The position numbers and the translations under genes are program-made. Of a stretch of 64,000 nucleotides of DNA, positions 1 through 10,219 are shown piece by piece; position 1 is the first letter of the stretch; each line of letters begins with the position of its first letter. The stretch is taken from contig NZ_LRUB01000002.1 in NCBI RefSeq assembly GCF_001550065.1, positions 117,915 through 181,914 on the forward strand. The letters run 5' to 3'. This DNA comes from Kordiimonas lipolytica. GTDB lineage: Bacteria > Pseudomonadota > Alphaproteobacteria > Sphingomonadales > Kordiimonadaceae. Below the pieces are notes generated by a model, which was given only the letters and a program-made list of their open reading frames with translations, did not search any database and had not been told where the DNA came from.

Positions 1-1754
1 CTGAACAGTTTTCGCCTGTTGCGCTGCTCTCGCTCCTGCAGCATCCGTTTGTCGCTGTGGGGCTGGATCGCCCGGCGTTCCTTGCGAGCCTCCGGCGGCT
101 GGATACCTTTGTTCTGCGCGGCGTGCGGCCGGCGGGTGGCCTCCATGGCCTGATGGCCCGTGCCCGCGTTGTGGCCCAGGACACTAAGGCTGGCTTCAAC
201 GACGATGACATTGCGGTGCTTGAGTGCGTGATCAAGGCGCTTGCGCCGCTTGAACAGGGCCTCGCGGAAGAATTGCCGCTCGATGCGCTGCTGCGCCGCC
301 ATGTGGGTGTGGCCGAAGCGCTTGCCTCGACCGAGGCTGAAGCTGGCGAAGCCATCCTGTGGAAGGGCGAGGAAGGCCAGGCGCTGGCGGATGCGCTGGC
401 GGACCTGATTCAGGAAACAACGCCAGTGACCGGTGTGATGGCAGACGGCTATGCCGCCCTGTTCGATGAACTGCTGGCTGGCGTCAGCGTGCGGCCCGTG
501 TGGCGCCAGCACCCGCGCCTGTCCATTTGGGGGACGCTGGAGGCCCGTCTGCAGCGGGCTGACCTGATGATCCTTGGCGGTCTCAATGAAGGCACCTGGC
601 CGGGCGAGGTGAAGCCCGAGCCCTGGATGAACCGCCCGATGCGGGCAGAGTTCGGCTTGCCGCCGCTTGAACGCCGGATTGGGCAGTCTGCCCACGATTT
701 CGTGCAGGCGGCTTCAGGCGGTGATGTGGTGCTGACGCGCGCGGAAAAAGTGGGCGGCGCGCCAACGGTGCCAAGCCGCTGGCTGTTCCGTATTGAAGCC
801 CTCGCAGGCCGCGAGGTCCCAAGTGCAGGGCCTTATCTTGATTGGGCGGCAGCGCTTGACCGCAGCGCGGTGGTGACACCCTGCCTGCCGCCGCGGCCTA
901 CGCCGCCACTGGATGCGCGCCCCTCCAAGCTTTCGGTTACACAAGTGGAAACCTGGATGCGTGACCCATATGGCCTTTATGCGCAGAAGGTGCTGGGCTT
1001 CCGCCCGCTTGACCCGGTGGACGACCGACCGAATGCAGCCACCAAAGGCACGCTGCTTCATGAGGCGCTTGAACGCTTCCTTCTTGAAGACGGCCCCACG
1101 CGCGGTGATGCGGGGCTCAAGCGCCTGATGGAAGTAGGCCGTAAGGTGTTCGAAGACGTCCTGACCATGCCCACGGTTTATGCTTTTTGGTGGCCGCGGT
1201 TCGAGCGTATTGCCGACTGGTTCGTGAAAAATGAGGCCGAGCGCGCGGAGCTTTATGACGTGGCAGCGGTGGAAAGCTGGGCAGAGGCGAAGCTGCCGGG
1301 CGCCGATTTCACGCTGATCGCCAAGGCAGACCGGATCGACCGCCGGCGGGAAGGCGGCGCGCTGACCATCATAGACTATAAAACCGGCAACATTCCCACC
1401 AAACGCCGCATGGAAGCGGGCTTCGCGCCCCAGCTGCCGCTTGAGGGCTGGCTAGCTGAGCGCGGCGCGTTCGAGGGCGTGGACGGGACAGAGGTTGAAG
1501 ACCTTGTGTTCTGGGAACTGAAGGGCGGGGAGCCGGTGCAGAAACAGCACCGCCCCATCAAAGACGTGCCGGATATTATTTCGGACGCGGAACAAGGCTT
1601 AACCGGCCTGGTGAAAGAGTTCTCGAAGCCCACGACACCATATCTTTCCAACCCGCGGCCCAAGGAAGCCGGTTATGGCGACTATGACCATCTTGCGCGG
1701 GTGAAAGAATGGCGTAACGCCGATGATCCGTTCGGGGGAGGCAAAGATGGCTAA
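1..1754 (+). CDS. addB: AddB, double-strand break repair protein, C-terminal part (5' end outside window)
   Basis: This is the C-terminal part of the AddB subunit of the AddAB helicase-nuclease, which processes DNA ends for RecA loading. The frame is open from base 3 and codes family-like sequence (FSPVALLSLLQHPFVAVG) before the first possible start at 57, so the true start lies upstream. The RecB-type nuclease is visible near the end: GTLLHEALE around nt 1048, ADRID around 1324 and IDYKTG around 1372, giving the His, Asp and Asp-x-Lys of a PD-(D/E)XK site. Only two cysteines occur in this part, so the four-Cys iron-sulfur staple of Bacillus AddB is not evident here. The stop overlaps the addA start (ATGGCTAA at 1747), which indicates translational coupling. 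Confidence 0.93.
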   Translation, partial: EQFSPVALLSLLQHPFVAVGLDRPAFLASLRRLDTFVLRGVRPAGGLHGLMARARVVAQDTKAGFNDDDIAVLECVIKALAPLEQGLAEELPLDALLRRHVGVAEALASTEAEAGEAILWKGEEGQALADALADLIQETTPVTGVMADGYAALFDELLAGVSVRPVWRQHPRLSIWGTLEARLQRADLMILGGLNEGTWPGEVKPEPWMNRPMRAEFGLPPLERRIGQSAHDFVQAASGGDVVLTRAEKVGGAPTVPSRWLFRIEALAGREVPSAGPYLDWAAALDRSAVVTPCLPPRPTPPLDARPSKLSVTQVETWMRDPYGLYAQKVLGFRPLDPVDDRPNAATKGTLLHEALERFLLEDGPTRGDAGLKRLMEVGRKVFEDVLTMPTVYAFWWPRFERIADWFVKNEAERAELYDVAAVESWAEAKLPGADFTLIAKADRIDRRREGGALTIIDYKTGNIPTKRRMEAGFAPQLPLEGWLAERGAFEGVDGTEVEDLVFWELKGGEPVQKQHRPIKDVPDIISDAEQGLTGLVKEFSKPTTPYLSNPRPKEAGYGDYDHLARVKEWRNADDPFGGGKDG

Positions 1755-4700
1755 ACCCCGCATGACGTTTGAACAGGCGCGTGCCACGCACCCGGAACTG
1801 ACAGCCTGGGTGGGCGCATCTGCCGGAACGGGCAAGACCCACGTTCTGACCGCCCGCGTGCTTCGGCTGATGCTGACGGGTACAGACCCTGAAAACATCG
1901 TCTGCCTGACCTTCACCAAGGCTGCGGCAGCGGAGATGAAAAACCGTATCTTCGAGGAACTCGGGCGCTGGACCCTGATGGCCGATGACGTGCTGGCCGC
2001 AGAGATCAATCGCCGTACCGAAGAATACCCGGACGCTGACATGCTGACCCGCGCGCGTCAGCTGTTCGCAAAGGTGCTTGATCTGTCTGGTGGACTGCAG
2101 ATCCAGACGTTCCACAGCTTCTGTCAGGCGCTTCTGGGCCGTTTCCCGCTGGAGGCTGGGATGGCACCGGGGTTCGAGGGCATGGACGAAGCGGACGCCG
2201 CAGAGACCATGGCGTCGGCCAAGGACCAGATGCTGGCTTACACCCAGACGCCAGCTGGCGCGGCGGTCAAGAAGGCGCTCGACAAGGTCGCGGGGCTGGT
2301 AACGGAAAACACCTTCGATGAGGTGATCGAGCGGCTGTCGTTCGAAGCCTCCACCCTCCGCCGTGCGGAGCAGGCATACGGCAGCATGGGGCTGGTGCCC
2401 GCCCTATACCGCGCGCTTGACCTGACGCCGGGAGAAACAAAAGCCGCAGTGCTTGAGGCGGCGATAGCGGACGACGCGTTCGACCTTGGGGGCATGCGCA
2501 CTATCGGGCCGGTTCTGCTTGCAGGCAGCAAGACGGAAGCGAAAGCAGGGGAAGCGATCACCGCATTCACGGCAGCGGAAGGGGACGCGCGCAAAGCATT
2601 GTTTGATGACTATGCGCTGGCCTTTCTGACTGCCACCGGTACGCCCCGCGCCCGGATCGCGGTCAAGAAAACGCTAACAGACCATCCCGAGTTTGAAGCG
2701 ATCATTGAGAAAGAACAGACGCGCCTCATGCGCGTGACGGACCGTATGGCACGGATCGAGGCGGCAGAGGCCACAACGGCGCTGTTGCAGCTTGGGCTCG
2801 CGCAGCTTGGGCGCTATCACGATATCAAGTCTGAGCGCGGGCTTGTGGATTTCGACGACATGATCGACCGCACGGTGGGTCTTCTGAGCCGCGGGGACGT
2901 GGCGCCGTGGGTGCTCTTCAAGCTGGACGCGCAGGTGGACCATATATTGGTTGATGAAGCGCAGGATACCAACCGCGACCAGTGGCGGGTGGTGGAGGCG
3001 CTGGCGGCTGAGTTTTTCTCAGGCGAGGGCGCGCGTGACCGGGATGTGGTGCGCACCATCTTTGCCGTGGGGGACGCCAAGCAATCGATCTTTTCTTTCC
3101 AGCGCGCCGACCCGCGCGAGTTCGTTGCTGCGCGCGACCGGGTGTTCCACCGTGCCTGGCAGGCGGAATGCGAGGCCGAACCTGTACCGCTTAATCTGTC
3201 GTTCCGCTCGGGTGGTGCTGTACTGTCGCTTGTGGATGCTGTGTTCCACCGGGAAGCAGACGCGTGGCACGGACTTTCCGCGGACCTTGAGCATGTGGAA
3301 CACCAGTTTATCCGTTCTGGCCATGGCGGCCTTGTGGAGCTGTGGCCGCTCGAGGCACCAGCCGCGGATAATGAGGGCGACGAGGAAGCCACATGGGTGC
3401 CGCCTACCGTTCAGGAACAGGCAGATGACGCGGAAGGCCGCACGGCCTGGCGCATCGCCCGACGTATCAATGACATGATCCGCAACCGTGAGATTCTGGA
3501 AGCGCAGGGCCGCCCCATTGAGGCAGGCGACGTGCTGGTGCTGGTGCGCCGCCGGACGGCGTTTGTCGACCATCTGGTGCGCGCGCTCAAGTATCTGGGC
3601 GTGCCGGTGGCGGGCCGCGACCGGATGGTGCTGACGGACGAGCTGCCGGTGATGGACTTGCTCGCGCTGGCGCACGCGGCGCTTCTGCCCACCGATGACC
3701 TGACGCTGGCGACCGTGCTCAAAAGCCCGTTCGTGGGCTTCGATGACGACTTGTTGTTTGATCTCGCTTACGGCCGTAAGGGTGCCTTGTGGCACGCGCT
3801 CCAGAAGAAAGCGGGGGAGAGGCCGGAGTTCGCCCGTGCACTGAAGTTCATGCAGGACGTGGTGAAGGGCGCGGATATCCTGACGCCGTTCGAGTTTTTC
3901 TCTCATGTGCTCACTGACCTGGGCGGTCGGAAAAAGCTGACATCCCGTCTCGGGGAAGAGGTGCATGACCCGATCGATGAACTTCTGGAGGAAGCGCTGC
4001 GGTTCGAACACACGCAGGCCGCCAGCCTGCAGGCCTTCATTCACCGGGTGGAGCATGGCGGCACCCAGATCAAGCGGGATATGGAAGCTGCGGGCGGTGC
4101 CGTGCGCATCATGACAGCCCACAGCGCCAAGGGCCTTCAGGCGCCGATTGTGTTCCTCTCGGACCTTGTGAGCATGCCGGATGTGAGCCGTGACGGACGC
4201 GTGCTGCCCTTGGAGGCAAAAGACCCGGATATGCCGCCGCTATTGCTGTGGACATCGCCTGCCAAGAACCTGGCGATCGTTGAGGAGATGAAAGCGGCGC
4301 TGAAGGAGAAGCAGGTTCATGAATATAGGCGGCTTCTTTATGTGGCGCTGACGCGCGCCGAGGACCGGCTTTATATCGCGGGCTGGCAGGACAGGCGGGA
4401 GCCGAACGAGCACAGCTGGTTCAAGGCCATCGAGGCCGGTTTTGAGCGCATCGGGGCGGAGGACGTGACGCTTGCGGACGGGCGTGAGGTGAAGCGCCTG
4501 ACGGTCGAGCAAACTGCCGAAGTGCCACCCGCGAAGGCGAAAGCAAAAGCAGACGCTGTGGCTGCGCTGCCGGATTGGATCACGCAAAGAATGCCCGATG
4601 AGCCTGATCCGCCGCGACCGCTGGCGCCCAGCCGCCCGGACGAGGACGAACCTGCCGCCACAAGCCCGACTGCGCGCGGTGACGGCAAGCGGTTCGAACG

Positions 4701-5190
4701 CGGACGCTTGATCCACACACTGCTAGAGTGGCTACCTGACATGCCTGTGGATACCCGGGCAGACGCCGCGAAAGCCTATCTGCGGCGCTCGGGCGGCTTG
4801 CCCGAAAGCGATGTGGATGCCTTCTGGGGCGAGGTGGAAAATATCCTGAATGATCCGGTCTTCAGCCCCTTGTTTGCACCAGGCAGTCGCGCCGAAGTGC
4901 AGGTGGCCGGCAGCGTGGGCAGCCGCATCATTTCTGGCCAGGTGGACCGCCTTGTGGTGACCGAATCAGATGTGCTGATTGTCGACTATAAGACCAACCG
5001 CCCGCCACCGAGGGATGCCGCGGGTGTGGCGCCAATTTACCTCAAGCAGATGGGGCTCTATAAAAGGGCACTCGAGGGCATATACCCTGGGCGCACGGTC
5101 CGTACTGCCCTTTTGTGGACGGACATCGCGCTTCTGATGGAACTCAGCAAAACCCAGATGGATGAAGCACTTAATACCATGGGGCTTTAG
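1747..5190 (+). CDS. addA: AddA, helicase-nuclease subunit of AddAB
   Basis: This is the UvrD-like helicase and nuclease subunit, 1147 aa, which works with AddB in resecting double-strand breaks. Visible motifs are Walker A GASAGTGKT (residues about 23-31), TFHSFC (motif Ic region), Walker B VDEAQDT (about 402), GDAKQSIFSFQ (motif III), HSAKGLQ (about 791, motif V) and YVALTRAEDRLY (about 865, motif VI). A C-terminal RecB-family nuclease has GQVDRL (about 1063) and VDYKTN (about 1080). I chose the ATG at 1747 because GGGGGAGG lies 5-6 nt upstream. An in-frame start at 1723 would sit upstream of this ribosome site. The gene overlaps addB by 8 nt, so the two are one transcription unit. Confidence 0.96.
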   Translation: MAKPRMTFEQARATHPELTAWVGASAGTGKTHVLTARVLRLMLTGTDPENIVCLTFTKAAAAEMKNRIFEELGRWTLMADDVLAAEINRRTEEYPDADMLTRARQLFAKVLDLSGGLQIQTFHSFCQALLGRFPLEAGMAPGFEGMDEADAAETMASAKDQMLAYTQTPAGAAVKKALDKVAGLVTENTFDEVIERLSFEASTLRRAEQAYGSMGLVPALYRALDLTPGETKAAVLEAAIADDAFDLGGMRTIGPVLLAGSKTEAKAGEAITAFTAAEGDARKALFDDYALAFLTATGTPRARIAVKKTLTDHPEFEAIIEKEQTRLMRVTDRMARIEAAEATTALLQLGLAQLGRYHDIKSERGLVDFDDMIDRTVGLLSRGDVAPWVLFKLDAQVDHILVDEAQDTNRDQWRVVEALAAEFFSGEGARDRDVVRTIFAVGDAKQSIFSFQRADPREFVAARDRVFHRAWQAECEAEPVPLNLSFRSGGAVLSLVDAVFHREADAWHGLSADLEHVEHQFIRSGHGGLVELWPLEAPAADNEGDEEATWVPPTVQEQADDAEGRTAWRIARRINDMIRNREILEAQGRPIEAGDVLVLVRRRTAFVDHLVRALKYLGVPVAGRDRMVLTDELPVMDLLALAHAALLPTDDLTLATVLKSPFVGFDDDLLFDLAYGRKGALWHALQKKAGERPEFARALKFMQDVVKGADILTPFEFFSHVLTDLGGRKKLTSRLGEEVHDPIDELLEEALRFEHTQAASLQAFIHRVEHGGTQIKRDMEAAGGAVRIMTAHSAKGLQAPIVFLSDLVSMPDVSRDGRVLPLEAKDPDMPPLLLWTSPAKNLAIVEEMKAALKEKQVHEYRRLLYVALTRAEDRLYIAGWQDRREPNEHSWFKAIEAGFERIGAEDVTLADGREVKRLTVEQTAEVPPAKAKAKADAVAALPDWITQRMPDEPDPPRPLAPSRPDEDEPAATSPTARGDGKRFERGRLIHTLLEWLPDMPVDTRADAAKAYLRRSGGLPESDVDAFWGEVENILNDPVFSPLFAPGSRAEVQVAGSVGSRIISGQVDRLVVTESDVLIVDYKTNRPPPRDAAGVAPIYLKQMGLYKRALEGIYPGRTVRTALLWTDIALLMELSKTQMDEALNTMGL

Positions 5191-5229
5191 CCCATATCTG
5201 GTTTGTTTTCACGACCGTGTTACTAAACC

Positions 5230-5258
5230 TTGACCCCGCGCGGGCCTGTTCTTACGTT
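5230..5258 (+). promoter_or_regulatory. Candidate sigma-70 promoter for trxA
   Basis: TTGACC (5230-5235) and TACGTT (5253-5258) are separated by 17 nt. This places a start near 5265 and leaves a leader of about 90 nt before the trxA ATG. A small hairpin CCGCC-AGTGA-GGCGG at about 5271-5285 lies in the leader. Read by eye only. Confidence 0.45.
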
Positions 5259-5355
5259 AGCTTTCAAGCCGCCAGTGAGGCGGACAAAAGAGGCAACATT
5301 CCGCTCGGGCCTTGTAGCGTTCCGGCCCGGCGAGCAAAAGAAAGAAGACAGAGTT

Positions 5356-5673
5356 ATGGCGACTATCACCATCACCGACGACAATTTTGAAGCTGAAGTG
5401 CTGAAATCCGACAAGCCAGTTCTGGTTGATTTCTGGGCGCCATGGTGCGGCCCCTGTAAAATGATCGGCCCGGTTCTGGAGCAGATCTCCGGCGAGCGTG
5501 ACGACATCGTGATCGCGAAGATGGACATCGACGAAAACCCAGAGACGCCAACGTCTTTCGGTGTGCGTTCGATCCCAACCATGCTGATCTTCAAGGGCGG
5601 CGAAGCCGTGGCGACCACCATGGGCGCCAAGCCGAAAGCCCAGCTTGAGCAGTGGATTGACAGCGCGCTCTAA
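5356..5673 (+). CDS. trxA: Thioredoxin
   Basis: A 105-aa cytoplasmic thioredoxin that reduces protein disulfides using electrons from thioredoxin reductase. The active site is WCGPCK within VDFWAPWCGPCKMIGP, about residues 24-39. The cis-proline segment SIPTMLIFKGG and the C-terminal helix are also present. The frame is open further upstream, but the ATG at 5356 is preceded by AAAGAAAGAAGA and gives the normal family length and N-terminus (MATITITDDNF). It lies downstream of addA with its own candidate promoter and is followed by a strong hairpin terminator. The addBA-trxA block facing folC is a recurrent alphaproteobacterial arrangement. Confidence 0.97.
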   Translation: MATITITDDNFEAEVLKSDKPVLVDFWAPWCGPCKMIGPVLEQISGERDDIVIAKMDIDENPETPTSFGVRSIPTMLIFKGGEAVATTMGAKPKAQLEQWIDSAL

Positions 5674-5697
5674 GCGTTCGCTTCATCGAGACTTGAG

Positions 5698-5726
5698 AAA
5701 GGCGCCCTATCAGGCGCCTTTTTTTG
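5698..5726 (+). terminator. Rho-independent terminator of trxA
   Basis: A 9-bp stem AAAGGCGCC / GGCGCCTTT (5698-5706 with 5713-5721), loop CTATCA, is followed by a T run to 5725. It starts about 25 nt after the trxA stop. Confidence 0.85.
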
Positions 5727-5738
5727 TTGCGGAAGGCG

Positions 5739-5824
5739 TCACCCTGAACTTGTTCCAGGGTCCATTGCTTTAGGTGTCAGCGCGGAAGACGAACTGTATG
5801 GATACTGAAACAAGTTCAGCATGA
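5739..5824. repeat. REP-like palindromic element
   Basis: Two 26-nt arms (5739-5764 and 5799-5824) are near-perfect reverse complements. Both carry the core CTGAACTTGTT(C/T)CAG followed by a TCCA end. The arms lie between the convergent trxA and folC genes, the usual position for dispersed extragenic palindromes. Elements with this CTGAACTTGTTTCAG core recur in many proteobacterial genomes. I saw no second copy in this window. Confidence 0.6.
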
Positions 5825-5839
5825 CAGTTTTTATCCTAT

Positions 5840-7159
5840 TTAGCTCGGCAGGATGCCTGCTTCGCGAAGCACCTGGCCCGCGAGATAGAGCGAGCCTCCG
5901 ATCAGGACAAAAGGCGGGCGTTCGTCCTGGGCCTTTTCACCCGTCATCTTGAGCGCCGCTGTTACGTCCTTGGCCACCAGTCCATTGATGCCTGCGTCGG
6001 TAGCCGCACCCGCAAGGAAGCCGGGTTCCGCGGCACCCGGCTCACCCGGGATCGGCACGGCGATCACTCGGTTGACGATGCCCGAAAGGGGCTTCAGGTA
6101 GCCCTTGGCATCCTTGTTCCCGAGCATACCAAGGATCAGAATGATCTCGCGCTCCACCGGGTCCACTTCTGATAGGAACGACCGGATCACTTGCCCTGCC
6201 GCCGGGTTATGGCCACCGTCCAGCCACAGGTCATGGCCTTCCGGCAGCATGGCGTTAAGCGGGCTGTTCTTGATCTCCTGGAGGCGCGCTGGCCAGCGCA
6301 CCCAACCAAGCCCCGCCTTGATTGCGGCATCGGGGATGGTGATGGCCTGTTGCGCGTGCGCAAGGGCAATGGCCATGCCCGCGTTTGTCACCTGGTGTTC
6401 GCCCACAAGGTTCGGCATGGGCAGGTCAAATTCGCTTTTCCAGTCACCATAATTGAAGCCGTCACCGCGTGGTTTGATGCTGGCCTGCCAGTCACGCTCA
6501 AAAAGTTTCGGCTGTACGCCTTTTTTCTCGCACACGCCCAGGATGGTCCTTGCTGCTTCACCCATTTGTGGGCCAACGACCGTGGGGACGCCTTCCTTGA
6601 TGATGCCGGCTTTTTCAAACGCGATTTTGGCGAGCGTGTCGCCCAGGAACTGTTCGTGATCCATGCTTACGGGCGTGATGCCCACGGCGGCAGGCTTTGC
6701 CACGACATTGGTGGCGTCAAGACGCCCGCCAAGGCCGACCTCGAGGATGCAGAGGTCTGCCGGCGTGCGCGCGAACGCAAGGATGGCAGCGGCAGTGGTC
6801 ACTTCAAAGAAAGTGATCGGGTCTTCGCCGTTCGCTTGCTCGCATTCTTCCAATAGTTCCGTCAGCGCGTCTTCGGAAATCAGCTTGCCTGCAACACGGA
6901 TGCGCTCTGCGAACCGAACCAGATGAGGGCTGGTGTAGACATGCACCCGGTGCCCGGCGGCCTCGGCAATCGCGCGCAGGGTAGCGGTGGTGGAGCCCTT
7001 GCCGTTTGTGCCGGCGATATGGATCACGGGTGGCAGCTTGTCCTGCGGGCGACCAAGTCGTTCGAGCAAGCGTTCCATGCGGCCAAGCGACAGGTCGATC
7101 TTCTTGGGGTGCAGGCGCATCAGGCGCGCCAGAACAGCATCGCTGGCCGATGTATCCAC
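5840..7159 (-). CDS. folC: Bifunctional folylpolyglutamate synthase / dihydrofolate synthase
   Basis: A 439-aa Mur-ligase-like enzyme that adds glutamate to dihydropteroate and to folates. It shows the ATP loop GTNGKGSTTATL (about 50-61), TSPHLVRFAERI, the SMDHEQFLGDTLAKIAFEKA segment (about 170-189) and WLDGGHNPAA near residue 313. The start is a GTG (complement of CAC at 7157-7159) with GGGAG about 8 nt upstream. It is the last gene of the minus-strand trpF-trpB-trpA-accD-folC run and converges on trxA. Confidence 0.95.
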   Translation of the reverse strand: MDTSASDAVLARLMRLHPKKIDLSLGRMERLLERLGRPQDKLPPVIHIAGTNGKGSTTATLRAIAEAAGHRVHVYTSPHLVRFAERIRVAGKLISEDALTELLEECEQANGEDPITFFEVTTAAAILAFARTPADLCILEVGLGGRLDATNVVAKPAAVGITPVSMDHEQFLGDTLAKIAFEKAGIIKEGVPTVVGPQMGEAARTILGVCEKKGVQPKLFERDWQASIKPRGDGFNYGDWKSEFDLPMPNLVGEHQVTNAGMAIALAHAQQAITIPDAAIKAGLGWVRWPARLQEIKNSPLNAMLPEGHDLWLDGGHNPAAGQVIRSFLSEVDPVEREIILILGMLGNKDAKGYLKPLSGIVNRVIAVPIPGEPGAAEPGFLAGAATDAGINGLVAKDVTAALKMTGEKAQDERPPFVLIGGSLYLAGQVLREAGILPS

Positions 7160-7223
7160 GAATGGGCTCCCTAAAGAAAGGCCGCCTGGCTGGATGCCGG
7201 CGGCCGGTCAAGACTTACAAAAT

Positions 7224-8096
7224 TTATTCGGCGGCCTTTTTCTTATGCCGCCCGCCCATCAGGAGGCGGATCATAGTACCCAGCTTTTCGCCCAGCTCAT
7301 GCCGGTGCACAACCGCGTCCACCATGCCGTGTTCCTGCAGATATTCTGCTGTCTGGAACCGTTCCGGCAGTTTCTCACGGATGGTTTGTTCGATTACACG
7401 CTGGCCTGCAAAACCGATCATGCAGCCCGGCTCAGCGATCTGAACGTCGCCCAGCATGGCATAGGATGCAGACACGCCACCTGTTGTCGGGTCTGTCAGC
7501 ACAACAATGTAAGGCAGGCCCGCGTCGCGGAGCATCTGGATCGCGACCGTGGTGCGCGGCATCTGCATCAGGGAAAGAATGCCTTCCTGCATGCGTGCGC
7601 CACCCGAGGCGGTCATCATTACATATGGCGCGCCGATCTTCAGTGCATGGCGAGCGCCGGCAATGATGCCTTCGCCCACGGCCATGCCCATGGAACCGCC
7701 CATGAAGAAGAAGTTCTGAACCGCGACGACAACCTGTTCGCCGCCGATCTTGCCCACAGCAACCTTGATGGCATCTTCATCGCCGGTTTTCTTGCGCGCG
7801 TTCTTGAGGCGCTCGGAATATCTTTGCGTGTCGCGGAACTTCAGCGGGTCCTGCGTCACGTCTGGCAGGTCGATAAGATCGTAGGTGCCATGATCGAAAA
7901 GATTGTCGAACCGGTCGGTGGGCGGTACGCGGTCGTGATGGTCGCAGTGCGCACACACATATTGGTTGGCGACAAATTCTTTCTGGAAGATCATCTGGCC
8001 GCAGCTTTTGCACTTGTGCCAAAGGTTGTCTGGTGTTTCCTTTGGGTTCAGTACTTTTTGCAGCTTCGGTTTTACATAGTTGGTGAGCCAGCTCAT
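7224..8096 (-). CDS. accD: Acetyl-CoA carboxylase carboxyltransferase subunit beta
   Basis: This is the beta subunit of the carboxyltransferase half of acetyl-CoA carboxylase, which makes malonyl-CoA for fatty acid synthesis. It is 290 aa from the ATG at 8096. The N-terminal zinc ribbon has Cys29, Cys32, Cys48 and Cys51 (CKSC, CAHC). The crotonase-like core carries SGGARMQEG and [16 protein letters not shown] nine bases upstream also opens the frame, but GAAGGGG sits 9 nt before the ATG and directly against the TTG, so the ATG is preferred. The trpA-accD-folC order is typical of alphaproteobacteria. Confidence 0.96.
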   Translation of the reverse strand: MSWLTNYVKPKLQKVLNPKETPDNLWHKCKSCGQMIFQKEFVANQYVCAHCDHHDRVPPTDRFDNLFDHGTYDLIDLPDVTQDPLKFRDTQRYSERLKNARKKTGDEDAIKVAVGKIGGEQVVVAVQNFFFMGGSMGMAVGEGIIAGARHALKIGAPYVMMTASGGARMQEGILSLMQMPRTTVAIQMLRDAGLPYIVVLTDPTTGGVSASYAMLGDVQIAEPGCMIGFAGQRVIEQTIREKLPERFQTAEYLQEHGMVDAVVHRHELGEKLGTMIRLLMGGRHKKKAAE

Positions 8097-8143
8097 GCGT
8101 CTCAACCCCTTCTCTTATCTGCCTTTTTGGCGCTTGGCGCCCT

Positions 8144-8971
8144 TCAGCCTTTTGTCCCGGCCCGCACACCTTCTGCGAGTTTCCCGGTAAAGTCCAGCAC
8201 GTCCTTGACCATACCCTCTTTCGGCATGTGGGTGTCATCGAGCCCGGTTTCAATCAAGGAGACGATTGCGGACCCGACCACAGCCCCATCCGCCACGCGG
8301 GCGATGGCTTCGGCCTGTTCAGGCGTGCGGATACCGAATCCGACGGCAACTGGCAAGTCTGTATGTGACTTGATACGCATTACCGCCGATTCGATATCAT
8401 CTGCCGTAGCAGATTTGCCGCCCGTCACGCCGGCTACGGCTACATAATAGACGAATCCGCTCGCGCCATCCAGTACTGTAGGCAAACGGGCGTCATCGGA
8501 CGTTGGTGTGGCAAGGCGGATCACGTCGATCCCGGCCGCATTTGCGGGCAGGCGAAGCTCCTCATCTTCCTCGGGCGGCAGGTCGACGACGATCAGCCCG
8601 TCAACGCCCGCGGCGGCTGCGTCCGTGCAGAATTTTTCGGTTCCATAAGCATAAATGGGGTTGAAATAACCCATCAGGACAATCGGCGTACTGTTGTCGT
8701 CTTTGCGAAACTCACGCACGATTTCAAGGGTCCGATTCATGTTTGCGCCAGCCTTCAGCGCGCGCTGGGCCGCTTTGTCGATTGCTGGGCCATCGGCTGA
8801 CGGGTCGGTGAAAGGCATCCCCAGTTCGATGATGTCGGCACCTGCGCCGGGCAGGCCTTTCACGATTTCCATCGAGGTCTCATGCGTTGGATCACCGGCG
8901 GTTACGAAAGTAACGAAGGCAGCGCGTTTTTCTGCGGCCATGCGCTCAAAGCAATTTGAAAGTCTGCTCAT
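8144..8971 (-). CDS. trpA: Tryptophan synthase alpha subunit
   Basis: A 275-aa TIM-barrel subunit that cleaves indole-3-glycerol phosphate to indole and passes it to TrpB. Diagnostic segments are [26 protein letters not shown] (containing the catalytic Glu and Asp), [13 protein letters not shown] and the phosphate-binding [12 protein letters not shown]. Its ATG follows the trpB stop by 3 nt, so the two subunits are translated from one message. Confidence 0.97.
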   Translation of the reverse strand: MSRLSNCFERMAAEKRAAFVTFVTAGDPTHETSMEIVKGLPGAGADIIELGMPFTDPSADGPAIDKAAQRALKAGANMNRTLEIVREFRKDDNSTPIVLMGYFNPIYAYGTEKFCTDAAAAGVDGLIVVDLPPEEDEELRLPANAAGIDVIRLATPTSDDARLPTVLDGASGFVYYVAVAGVTGGKSATADDIESAVMRIKSHTDLPVAVGFGIRTPEQAEAIARVADGAVVGSAIVSLIETGLDDTHMPKEGMVKDVLDFTGKLAEGVRAGTKG

Positions 8972-8974
8972 GCT

Positions 8975-10183
8975 TTAAATCTCCGCACCCAGGGCGTCTG
9001 CCACTGTGAAGATGTCCTTATCGCCGCGACCAGACAGGTTCATGACGATGATATGGTCCTTTGGCAGGTCTGGCGCCATGCGGATGACTTGCGCCAGCGC
9101 GTGGCTGCTCTCGAGCGCTGGGATGATGCCTTCCGTGCGGCACAAAAGCTGGAAAGCCTCAAGCGCCTCATCATCGGTGGCGGAAACATAGTTCACCCGG
9201 CCCGCTTCATGCAGCCACACATGCTCCGGCCCGATGCCAGGGTAATCGAGCCCGGCCGAGATCGAATGCGCTTCGGTGATCTGGCCGTCATCGTTTTGAA
9301 GCAGGTACGTGCGGTTACCGTGCAGGACCCCGGGTGTGCCACCGGCGATGGAGGCAGCGTGCTTGTCTGTATCCAGGCCGTGGCCTGAGGCCTCGACCGC
9401 ATACATCTGCACGTCCGGATCATCAAGGAACGGGTGAAACAGCCCCATGGCGTTCGAGCCGCCACCCACACAGGCCACAAGGCTGTCGGGCAGGCGGCCT
9501 TCCTGGGCTTGCAGCTGCTCGCGGGTTTCGCGGCCGATAATGGATTGGAAATCGCGTACCAGCATAGGGTAGGGGTGCGGGCCCGCCACTGTACCGATGA
9601 TATAGAAGGTGTCATGCACATTGGTGACCCAGTCGCGGAGCGCATCATTCATCGCGTCCTTCAGGGTCGCGGAGCCGCTGGTCACCGGTTTCACCTCTGC
9701 GCCCAACAGCTTCATGCGGAACACATTCGGCTTCTGGCGCTCGATGTCCACCGCACCCATGAAGACAGTGCATTCAAGGCCGAAGCGGGCGGCCACGGTG
9801 GCGGTGGCAACGCCGTGCTGGCCCGCGCCAGTTTCGGCGATCACGCGGGTCTTGCCCATGCGTTTCGCCAGCAGTACCTGGCCGATGGCGTGGTTGATCT
9901 TGTGCGCACCGGTGTGGTTGAGGTCCTCGCGCTTCAGGTAAATCTTGGCGCCGCCCAGATGCTCGGTCAGGCGCTCAGCAAAATAGAGCGGGTTCGGACG
10001 GCCAATATATTGGCGGTTCAGTTCGTCCAGCTCGGCCAGATAATCCGGGTCCTTGATGGCGTCGCGGTATGCCTTTTCCACCTGGTGCACCAGTGGCATC
10101 AGGGTTTCCGAGACATAGCGTCCACCGAATTTTCCGAAGTGACCCTTTTCATCAGGGCCGGTACGATAACTGTTAAGCGACAT
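8975..10183 (-). CDS. trpB: Tryptophan synthase beta subunit
   Basis: A 402-aa PLP enzyme that joins indole and serine to make tryptophan. It shows [12 protein letters not shown] near the N-terminus, the PLP lysine in [13 protein letters not shown] (about residues 91-103), the phosphate-binding GGGSNAMG (about 240) and the [12 protein letters not shown] segment. It sits between trpF (37 nt upstream) and trpA (3 nt downstream) on the minus strand. Confidence 0.97.
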   Translation of the reverse strand: MSLNSYRTGPDEKGHFGKFGGRYVSETLMPLVHQVEKAYRDAIKDPDYLAELDELNRQYIGRPNPLYFAERLTEHLGGAKIYLKREDLNHTGAHKINHAIGQVLLAKRMGKTRVIAETGAGQHGVATATVAARFGLECTVFMGAVDIERQKPNVFRMKLLGAEVKPVTSGSATLKDAMNDALRDWVTNVHDTFYIIGTVAGPHPYPMLVRDFQSIIGRETREQLQAQEGRLPDSLVACVGGGSNAMGLFHPFLDDPDVQMYAVEASGHGLDTDKHAASIAGGTPGVLHGNRTYLLQNDDGQITEAHSISAGLDYPGIGPEHVWLHEAGRVNYVSATDDEALEAFQLLCRTEGIIPALESSHALAQVIRMAPDLPKDHIIVMNLSGRGDKDIFTVADALGAEI

Positions 10184-10219
10184 TGGTACGTCCTAACTCA
10201 CATAAAACCACCGGAAACC

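Noticed and set aside
57..1754. addB starting at the GTG at 57
   Set aside because: The frame is open to base 3, and the upstream codons are AddB-like, so the gene continues beyond the window.
6987..8447. 486-codon open frame on the plus strand
   Set aside because: It is antisense to folC, accD and trpA, all of which are certain.
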